DNA of 6,148 nt from Bacteroidales bacterium UBA1757. Lineage in GTDB: Bacteria > Bacteroidota > Bacteroidia > Bacteroidales > UBA1402. The position numbers and the translations under genes were made by a program. Below, in pieces: positions 1-5,107 of the stretch (its first letter is position 1; every line of letters begins with the position of its first letter). The stretch spans positions 799 through 6,946 of the forward strand of contig DCHH01000060.1 in NCBI GenBank assembly GCA_002315625.1. Reading direction: 5' to 3'. The notes below the pieces were generated by a model. It was not told the origin of the DNA, ran no database searches, and was given only the letters and a program-made list of their open reading frames with translations.

Positions 1-2420
1 TGTGAAGAGACGATGTTGGTCGAAGTGAAATCGCTGAGGCTTGTGCCTTCGGGCAGGAGCTGCTGCAGGTTTTCATAGAGAATCTGCTCGATTTCGGCAT
101 CAATATTATCACCATTCTCATCAATGCGGAAGTTGGTCGATATACGAACCTGGTTCTCATTACCGATGGTGATGACCTGAGGATCATTCAAAGCATCGCG
201 AAGAAGATCGGAGATGTTTTCAGTAGAAACAGGCTGCTCGAAGCGTACAATATAGTTACGGCCACCTGAGAAATCAATGCCCTGGCTCATGCCTCTGACG
301 CAGAGCGACAGGATGGTGATGGCCATGAAGCAGATGCTGAGGATATAACCGATTTTGCGCTTGCCGATGAAGGCATAATTCGGATTCTGAAGAAAACCTT
401 TCGATACCTTAGTCGTGAAGGTGAGGTTCTGCCAACGGTCGCGGTCCATTGCTCCGACATAAACCAGACGGGTCACGAAGACACCGCAGAATACGGAGGT
501 AAGGATACCGATAATAAGGGTAGTGGCGAAACCCTTGATGGGGCCAGTACCGAAGACGAACAGCACAATACCTGTGAGCAGGGTGGTAAGGTTGGCATCG
601 AAGATGGCGGTGAAAGCCTTGCTGTAACCGTCGAAGATAGCTTTTTTCAGGTTCTTTCCGCCCTTGATCTCTTCCTTGATACGCTCATAGATAAGCACGT
701 TGGCATCGACAGCCATACCCATAGTCAGAACGATACCGGCGATACCCGGCAGGGTGAGAACGGCCTGGAATGAGGCGAGGATACCAAACAGGAAGAAGAT
801 GTTGCACAGCAGACCGAAGTCGGCAACAAGACCGGCAATCCATCCGTAGAAGAACACCATGTAAATCAGAATCAGGCAGAAGGCGATGATGAAGGAAATC
901 AGACCTGAATGGATGGCTTCGGCACCCAGTGACGGACCTACTACATCCTCTTGGACGATGTGGGCGGGGGCCGGCATCTTACCGGACTTCAGCACGTTAG
1001 CCAAGTCCTTGGCCTCAGTAACCGTGAAGTTTCCGCTGATTTCGCTGCGTCCGCCGGAAATCTCACCATTGACGCGGGGATATGAATAAACGTAGCCGTC
1101 CAGAACGATGGCAATGCTCTTGCCGATATTGTCCTTTGTCAGACGTGCCCATGTCTTGGCACCTTCAGCGTTCATTTCCATATCGACGACGCAACGTCCG
1201 GTAACCTGCTCGAAGTTGTCGCGTGCATCGGTGATGACATCACCGCCGAGAGGAGCACTGCCGTCACGGTTTGAAACCTTAAGGGCAATCAGCTCGAACA
1301 TACCCGATTCTTCTGAGATGGGCTTGACAGACCACATGAACTTGACATCGCGGGGCAGAAGGTCACGGACGCCTCTCATGCTCAGGTAAGCATTCACCTT
1401 GGCGGTATCGCGGCCGAGGGCATAACCCACACAGGGAGTGGCGGGAACACCACTCTGAGTCTGATTGATGCTCAGGACGGCGAAGAGAGGATATTCCTTC
1501 TTCCATTCTTCCAAAGACTGAGCGGCCTCCTCCTGACTGTTGCTCTCCTCGATTTCGGCAAGAAGCTGATCGGTCTCGCTGTTGGCGGTGTCGGCAACAG
1601 CAGTCTCGGCTTCAGCCACGGGTTCGGCAACGGCTTCTTCCTTGGGAGCGCTGGCGGCATTCAGGTCGCGAATCAGGCTATTGGCATCAATGAGGTTCTG
1701 ATAGATGTCGGTCAGGTCGTAGGTTTCCCAGAACTCAAGGTTTGCGGAACCTTGGAGGAGTTTACGGACACGCTCCGGCTCTTTGACACCAGGCAGCTCG
1801 ATAAGGATACGGCCGTTGGTCTCGAGACGCTGGATGTTCGGTTGTACGACACCAAAGCGGTCGATACGGGTACGAAGTACGTTGAACGAGTTGTCGATGG
1901 CACTCTGGACATCCTCACGCAGAACGGTCAGCACCTCTTCGTCAGTCGAGGTGGGGTCGATGCGTCCCTTCATTTCGAAGGTGCTGAAGATGGCCGACAG
2001 GCGGGCACCTTCATCCAAAGCCTTATATTCTTCAACGAAAAGGTCGATGTAGTCCTTGTTGGTCTCAGTCTGACGGCGTGAGGCAGCAGCCAGGGCCTTG
2101 TTGAAGTTTTCGTCGGGATTGTTGCCTGACAGAGCCTTCAGAACATCAGGAATAGATAATTCCAGGATGACGTTCATACCGCCCTTCAAGTCCAGACCGA
2201 GGTTCAACTCCTTTTCCTGACAGTCCTTGTAGGTGTTGCCGAGATAGATTTTTTCATGAGCCATGGAGTCGAGATACACACGCTCCAGTTGCTCGTTGCC
2301 CTGAGCATACTCTTTGGCGTTCTTGCCGACCTTGTTCGTTGCAAAGGTGAACGAAAGGTAGTAAACGCAAACAAGAGCCAGACAGATGGCAAAGATTCTT
2401 ACTAATCCTTTGTTTTGCAT
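1..2420 (-). CDS. secDF: Fused protein translocase subunit SecDF (3' end beyond window)
   Basis: SecDF is an inner-membrane accessory of the SecYEG translocon that uses the proton gradient to pull exported proteins through. About 806 residues are visible from the ATG at 2418-2420, with no stop or frameshift; the C-terminus lies off the left edge. An N-terminal membrane segment (about 5-27) is followed by the SecD motif LGLDLKGG at 74-81 and a large periplasmic domain containing RIDRFGVVQPNIQR. Membrane segments begin near 506 and include GMAVDANVLIYERI, whose D572 and R580 match conserved SecD residues. The SecF half starts near 655-690, with a membrane segment at about 688-708 and GIDFSGG at 714-720. 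Fusion of SecD and SecF is usual in this phylum. Residues about 257-306 form an acidic Ala/Glu-rich, low-complexity insert in the periplasmic domain. SecF's remaining membrane segments are not visible. Identity is secure from several family motifs. Confidence 0.96.
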   Translation of the reverse strand, partial: MQNKGLVRIFAICLALVCVYYLSFTFATNKVGKNAKEYAQGNEQLERVYLDSMAHEKIYLGNTYKDCQEKELNLGLDLKGGMNVILELSIPDVLKALSGNNPDENFNKALAAASRRQTETNKDYIDLFVEEYKALDEGARLSAIFSTFEMKGRIDPTSTDEEVLTVLREDVQSAIDNSFNVLRTRIDRFGVVQPNIQRLETNGRILIELPGVKEPERVRKLLQGSANLEFWETYDLTDIYQNLIDANSLIRDLNAASAPKEEAVAEPVAEAETAVADTANSETDQLLAEIEESNSQEEAAQSLEEWKKEYPLFAVLSINQTQSGVPATPCVGYALGRDTAKVNAYLSMRGVRDLLPRDVKFMWSVKPISEESGMFELIALKVSNRDGSAPLGGDVITDARDNFEQVTGRCVVDMEMNAEGAKTWARLTKDNIGKSIAIVLDGYVYSYPRVNGEISGGRSEISGNFTVTEAKDLANVLKSGKMPAPAHIVQEDVVGPSLGAEAIHSGLISFIIAFCLILIYMVFFYGWIAGLVADFGLLCNIFFLFGILASFQAVLTLPGIAGIVLTMGMAVDANVLIYERIKEEIKGGKNLKKAIFDGYSKAFTAIFDANLTTLLTGIVLFVFGTGPIKGFATTLIIGILTSVFCGVFVTRLVYVGAMDRDRWQNLTFTTKVSKGFLQNPNYAFIGKRKIGYILSICFMAITILSLCVRGMSQGIDFSGGRNYIVRFEQPVSTENISDLLRDALNDPQVITIGNENQVRISTNFRIDENGDNIDAEIEQILYENLQQLLPEGTSLSDFTSTNIVSS

Positions 2421-2489
2421 ACTAGAAAACTATTAATTATTGATAATTGTTTCTTAATTCAATTTGCGGTTTTCGGACTATTTTCAATC

Positions 2490-2538
2490 AAGCCGCAAAA
2501 GTAGTCTATTTTTTTGAAAAAACTGCCCAGTGCGGCTT
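2490..2538. repeat. TGCGG inverted-repeat set between secDF and the lipoprotein gene
   Basis: Exact 8-base arms AAGCCGCA (2490-2497) and TGCGGCTT (2531-2538) are inverted, with centres 41 bases apart, close to four helical turns. A third copy of the core, TTTGCGG at 2463-2469, forms a separate 7-base inverted pair with CCGCAAA at 2493-2499. The middle copy overlaps the secDF -7 box, and the right copy ends 8 bases before the lipoprotein -7 box. This could be an operator acting on both promoters, but the arms are short and no regulator is known, so function is inference. Confidence 0.35.
2496..2503 (-). promoter_or_regulatory. Putative secDF promoter, -7 box
   Basis: Read on the minus strand this is TACTTTTG, an exact match to the Bacteroides -7 consensus TAnnTTTG. 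It lies 75 bases before the secDF ATG, giving a leader of about 70 bases. No TTTG is seen at the expected -33 position; the spacer is instead an A/T-rich tract. The call rests on the -7 box alone and on its place in the divergent gap. Confidence 0.55.
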
Positions 2539-2546
2539 TAATTTTT

Positions 2547-2554
2547 TACCTTTG
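2547..2554 (+). promoter_or_regulatory. Putative lipoprotein-gene promoter, -7 box
   Basis: TACCTTTG matches the Bacteroides -7 consensus TAnnTTTG and lies 20 bases before the ATG at 2575. No TTTG occurs at the usual 19-21-base spacing upstream; the nearest (2513-2516) is 30 bases away. The short distance implies a leader of roughly 15 bases. This also argues against the in-frame TTG at 2563 as the start codon, because it would sit almost at the transcript's 5' end. Confidence 0.5.
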
Positions 2555-2574
2555 CAAATCATTTGCCCTTTTTT

Positions 2575-3018
2575 ATGAATAGACTTGTTCACACCATACT
2601 ATTGCCCGCCATAATGCTTCTGTTAATGGCATGCAATTTCACTCCTCAAACCTCAATTCCTTCATGCGCCGTAAGCGTGGAACGCAATGCGGCTGTCATC
2701 GGATGCCTTTCGCCTGGAGACTCGTGGAGACTGGAGCGTCCACAGTATGCTGTTGACAGGGTGGGGTACGGTGGAATAGTCCTAGTCAAGGCGTATGATG
2801 GGCAATATTATGCATTTGACCTTTCATGCCCCGTGGAGGCTTCATCGACCATACGGGTGGGAAAAGCCGATGCCCTGATGGTCACCTGCCCGGTTTGTGG
2901 TGAGACCTACTATTTAGGAGACGGACTGGGGGTCCCTCAGAAAGGCATATCGCAGTTCACCCTCCTTAGATACAGAACTTATTATTCTGCCACCGGAATT
3001 ATCACTATAACCAATTGA
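2575..3018 (+). CDS. Lipoprotein with a degenerate Rieske-like domain
   Basis: This 147-residue predicted lipoprotein has an unknown function. I chose the ATG at 2575 over an in-frame TTG at 2563. Residues 1-19 form a signal peptide, and L17-M-A-C20 is a lipobox, so C20 should be lipidated. The following residues N-F-T-P lack the acidic export signal described for surface lipoproteins of this phylum, suggesting a periplasm-facing protein (inference). Residues about 66-147 resemble a Rieske [2Fe-2S] domain: GIVLVKAYDGQYYAFDLSCP, then CPVCGETYYLGDG, then a GVPQKG turn. The Rieske pattern CxH-x(15-17)-CxxH is present in spacing but not in ligands: it reads C85-P-V-E, 17 more residues, then C105-P-V-C108. 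Both histidines are replaced, so a standard cluster is unlikely. C31 and C44 are two further cysteines. The gene stands alone, diverging from secDF and converging on purU. Confidence 0.85.
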   Translation: MNRLVHTILLPAIMLLLMACNFTPQTSIPSCAVSVERNAAVIGCLSPGDSWRLERPQYAVDRVGYGGIVLVKAYDGQYYAFDLSCPVEASSTIRVGKADALMVTCPVCGETYYLGDGLGVPQKGISQFTLLRYRTYYSATGIITITN

Positions 3019-3032
3019 TTTTTACTCCGCGG

Positions 3033-3896
3033 TCAGGAGAAAATCACAGTTCGGTTCTTATAGACAAGACACTTGCGGTCGATGTGCTTGCATACGGCAC
3101 GCGACAAAACAATCTTTTCCAGGTCCTTACCCTTGTTGACAAGGTCATCGACGGAGTCCTTGTGGGTTATGCGTACGACATCCTGCTCGATGATAGGACC
3201 GGCATCGAGTTCGGAGGTTACGTAGTGGCTTGTTGCACCGATAATTTTCACACCTCGGTCGTAGGCAGCCTGGTAAGGTCTTGCACCGACAAAAGCGGGA
3301 AGGAACGAATGGTGGATATTGATGATGCGGTTGGGGTAAGCCTCTATCATGGCTGGAGAAATAACCTGCATATAGCGTGCGAGCACGATGAAATTGATGC
3401 CGTTCTCCTTCAGAAGTGCCATTTCCTTCTGCTCCTGCTCCAGTTTGTTCTCCTTATTTATAGGGAAAACATAGAAGGGGATGTCGAAGCGCTCGGCTAC
3501 ATGCTGGAGGTCGGGATGATTGCTGATAATCAGAGGTATTTCAACGTTCCACTCTCCTGCCGTGTAACGGGCCAGCATGTCGTAAAGGCAATGTGACATC
3601 TTTGACACGAACACGGCCATGCGGGGCTTGTGGTCGGAGAAGTACAGACGGAAATACATTCCGTACGGGCGTGCGTAAAGTGTGTTGAAGTAGTCTTCGA
3701 TTTTTTCCTTGGGTATCAGGAAATCGCCGAGTTCCCATTCAATACGCATGAAAAACATGTTTTCTACGCGATCGACATATTGATCCAGATAGACAATGTT
3801 TCCCTTGTTGACGGTGATGAAGTTGGTCACTTTGGCGATGATGCCCGGCTGGTCAGGGCAATAAAGCAGCAATTGTGCGCGTACGGTGGTTGACAT
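3033..3896 (-). CDS. purU: Formyltetrahydrofolate deformylase
   Basis: PurU is a cytoplasmic enzyme that hydrolyses 10-formyltetrahydrofolate to formate and tetrahydrofolate. It balances the one-carbon pool and can supply formate for formate-dependent purine synthesis. The 287-residue product matches the family's length of about 280-290. Residues about 5-85 form an N-terminal ACT domain opening with LLLYCPDQPGIIAKVTNFI. Residues about 90-287 form a formyltransferase-type catalytic domain. The expected catalytic triad is present: N193 and H195 in NIHHSFLPAF, and D231 in SELDAGPII. The motif ARYMQVIS (173-180) is also typical. The ATG at 3894-3896 starts directly at the conserved ACT domain. 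Its stop lies 14 bases from that of the converging lipoprotein gene. It follows tRNA-Leu and its terminator on the same strand, and an 11-base tandem repeat sits just upstream. No clear promoter of the Bacteroides type is visible between hairpin and start codon. Confidence 0.95.
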   Translation of the reverse strand: MSTTVRAQLLLYCPDQPGIIAKVTNFITVNKGNIVYLDQYVDRVENMFFMRIEWELGDFLIPKEKIEDYFNTLYARPYGMYFRLYFSDHKPRMAVFVSKMSHCLYDMLARYTAGEWNVEIPLIISNHPDLQHVAERFDIPFYVFPINKENKLEQEQKEMALLKENGINFIVLARYMQVISPAMIEAYPNRIINIHHSFLPAFVGARPYQAAYDRGVKIIGATSHYVTSELDAGPIIEQDVVRITHKDSVDDLVNKGKDLEKIVLSRAVCKHIDRKCLVYKNRTVIFS

Positions 3897-3905
3897 ATTG
3901 AACTA

Positions 3906-3927
3906 TTAGTACACTTTTAGTACACTT
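3906..3927. repeat. Exact 11-base tandem repeat upstream of purU
   Basis: TTAGTACACTT occurs twice in direct succession (3906-3916 and 3917-3927); on the purU strand each unit reads AAGTGTACTAA. The period is about one helical turn, so two bound proteins would face the same side of the DNA. The repeat ends 9 bases before the purU start codon and lies below the terminator hairpin. It could be an operator or a leader RNA element; no matching regulator is known to me. Confidence 0.4.
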
Positions 3928-3935
3928 TCTAAAGA

Positions 3936-3964
3936 AATAAGCCCCTGAAAATCAGAGGCTTATT
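3936..3964 (-). terminator. Intrinsic terminator of tRNA-Leu
   Basis: The arms AATAAGCCCCTGA (3936-3948) and TCAGAGGCTTATT (3952-3964) form a 13-position stem with one mismatch and a 3-base loop. On the minus strand the stem begins 3 bases after the tRNA 3' end and is followed by a T-rich tract (TTATTTCTTT). Because purU lies directly downstream on the same strand, partial read-through could contribute to purU expression. Confidence 0.8.
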
Positions 3965-3967
3965 GCG

Positions 3968-4051
3968 TACCCGAAGTGGGACTCGAACCCACACAGCCGC
4001 AATGGCCAAAGGATTTTAAGTCCTTCGTGTCTACCATTCCACCATTCGGGC
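3968..4051 (-). tRNA. tRNA-Leu with anticodon UAA
   Basis: The minus strand folds as an 84-base class II tRNA. The acceptor strands GCCCGAA and TTCGGGT pair over seven positions, with a G-U wobble at the first. The anticodon stem AAGGA/TCCTT encloses the loop CTTAAAA, giving anticodon TAA (4016-4018), which reads UUA and UUG. The variable arm is long with a GCC/GGC stem, as in leucine tRNAs. The T arm reads GTGGG-TTCGAGT-CCCAC. The discriminator base is A, correct for leucine. CCA is not encoded; the next bases are CGC, so CCA must be added by the nucleotidyltransferase. A promoter lies upstream and a hairpin terminator directly downstream. Confidence 0.97.
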
Positions 4052-4067
4052 AGCCTTAATTCGGGCG

Positions 4068-4098
4068 CAAAAGTAATCAAAATCACAAAAACGGCAAA
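4068..4098 (-). promoter_or_regulatory. Promoter of tRNA-Leu
   Basis: On the minus strand TTTG (4098-4095) is followed after exactly 19 bases by TACTTTTG (4075-4068). Both boxes and the spacing match the Bacteroides consensus TTTG-N19-21-TAnnTTTG. Transcription should begin a few bases after 4068, giving a leader of about 10-15 bases before the mature tRNA 5' end at 4051. This is the best promoter in the window. Confidence 0.85.
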
Positions 4099-4105
4099 AC
4101 TAATC

Positions 4106-4200
4106 TGTCATGCTGAACTTGATTCAGCATCCCTTCATTATGACGGGATCCCGGGTCAAGCCCGAGATGACGTGGGGGCATAGCCGGGATGACGGGAGGG
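4106..4200. repeat. Dispersed extragenic palindromic repeat (REP-like)
   Basis: This stretch between the methyltransferase stop codon and the tRNA promoter consists of small palindromes. ATGCTGAA/TTCAGCAT (4110-4117 and 4123-4130) form a perfect 8-base stem with a 5-base loop. CGGGATCCCG (4144-4153) is a full palindrome, and CGGG-TCAAG-CCCG (4152-4164) is a second hairpin. ATGACG occurs three times (4140, 4167, 4189). I recall very similar sequences, with a CATGCTGAACTTG half and a GGGATCCCGGGTCAAG half, as intergenic repeats in many unrelated bacteria. Only one copy lies in this window, so the dispersed nature is from memory. A plus-strand reading frame through it is spurious. Confidence 0.7.
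4110..4130 (-). terminator. Possible terminator of the typA-methyltransferase transcript
   Basis: The perfect 8-base stem within the palindromic repeat is the strongest hairpin downstream of the methyltransferase gene. On the minus strand it is followed by GACAGATTAGTTTTG, where the T run is short and delayed. It may end the upstream transcript before the tRNA promoter, whose -33 box begins 12 bases further on, but it is not a textbook intrinsic terminator. Confidence 0.35.
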
Positions 4201-4201
4201 G

Positions 4202-5101
4202 TTATTGCTTTTTGAAGGTGCAGACTATTGAGCTGCTGGCTTCGGGGTTGCCGAGGCTTTGGAGCAGGCAGACGAATCCGCGCCAGAGACCTTTTGCGAA
4301 AGAAGCGGAGGATGCGTAGTTTTTTTCACTCAGCATTGAGATGTAGAAGGCATCCAAAGGCATCGGCTGCGTAGCCCCTGTCTGGCGGAAGCCATGCTTT
4401 TCGCCCCACTTGCACAAGGTCTTGGCCGAAAAGTGCCAAAGGTGTCTTGGAACATCGTAGGCTGCCCAGCGCTCCTTATAATACAAGGCGTCCATTGAAG
4501 CGGAATTTGGGACGGCAATAACTAATACTCCGCCAGGCTTGAGCACTTTGAAAAGCTGTTCAAAGAGTTTGTCTATCTGTTGCACATGCTCCAGCACATG
4601 CCACATTGTGATGGCATCAAAGCTCTCGGCCTCCATATCATAGAATGCGGGTTCATCCTGCATGTCAATGTGGAAATGCTCCTTGCCGAAGGCTCTGGCT
4701 GAAGGACTTTTCTCAATTGCCTGGACACTCCATCCACGCTGCTGCATGGTGTTGGCAAAGTAACCGGTGCCTGCACCGTAGTCGAGAATACGACCGGTGT
4801 CGAGGCGACTGGCTTTTTCTACCCATTTGCATTTGCGATTAAGCATGAATGTGCGGGCGGCGTGATACACCTTATTCATTAGCCCTTTGTCGGTGTCGCT
4901 GTGCGAAATGTATTCGGGAGCGTCGTAGTAGGGGCCAATAACGGATTCGTCCGGGAAATCCTGTGTGAACGTGAATCCGCATGAAGAGCACCTGTAAATG
5001 GGAAATGTCTCTTGTGAGGCGGTAAAATCCTTACATTCATGGACGAACGAAAGCTCGTTGCCATGGCATAGGGGACATTCTTTCCAGGTGACTTTTTCCA
5101 T
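4202..5101 (-). CDS. Class I SAM-dependent methyltransferase with N-terminal cysteine pairs
   Basis: This 299-residue predicted cytoplasmic enzyme transfers a methyl group from S-adenosylmethionine to an unknown substrate. An N-terminal zinc-ribbon-like module has C9-P-L-C12 and C38-S-S-C41. The Rossmann methyltransferase core follows: ILDYGAGTGYF (105-115, SAM-binding motif I), E130 at the end of strand 2 (probable SAM ribose contact), FDAITMWHVLEHV (161-173) and VLKPGG (186-191). Next comes YDVPRHLWHFS (215-225), a segment I associate with a family that often acts on small molecules or cell-envelope sugars. The tail MPLDAFYISMLSEKN (247-261) is also characteristic. The ATG at 5099-5101 lies 6 bases after the typA stop, with no Shine-Dalgarno sequence, so the two genes are probably co-transcribed. 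The palindromic repeat begins immediately after its stop. The enzyme class is secure; the substrate cannot be read from sequence, and rRNA or ribosome modification is only a guess from the typA neighbour. Confidence 0.88.
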   Translation of the reverse strand: MEKVTWKECPLCHGNELSFVHECKDFTASQETFPIYRCSSCGFTFTQDFPDESVIGPYYDAPEYISHSDTDKGLMNKVYHAARTFMLNRKCKWVEKASRLDTGRILDYGAGTGYFANTMQQRGWSVQAIEKSPSARAFGKEHFHIDMQDEPAFYDMEAESFDAITMWHVLEHVQQIDKLFEQLFKVLKPGGVLVIAVPNSASMDALYYKERWAAYDVPRHLWHFSAKTLCKWGEKHGFRQTGATQPMPLDAFYISMLSEKNYASSASFAKGLWRGFVCLLQSLGNPEASSSIVCTFKKQ

Positions 5102-5107
5102 TGGCGG

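Noticed and set aside
1752..2081. A 109-codon plus-strand frame opposite secDF
   Set aside because: It lies opposite the conserved SecD periplasmic domain, which reads without interruption on the minus strand.
2563..2574. Upstream TTG start for the lipoprotein gene
   Set aside because: It would lie about 8 bases after the putative -7 box, while the ATG at 2575 gives a normal lipoprotein signal peptide and a short leader.
3015..3596. A 193-codon plus-strand frame opposite purU
   Set aside because: It is the antisense of the conserved purU coding sequence, its residues match no family I know, and purU is supported by all its catalytic residues.
3968..4051. tRNA-Leu as an attachment site of an integrated element
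   Set aside because: No second copy of the tRNA 3' end and no integrase gene are in the window; the flanking genes are housekeeping genes.
4110..4319. A 69-codon plus-strand frame with an RVKPEMT string
   Set aside because: Its first part is a translated palindromic repeat and the rest is antisense of the methyltransferase gene, so it is not a real gene.
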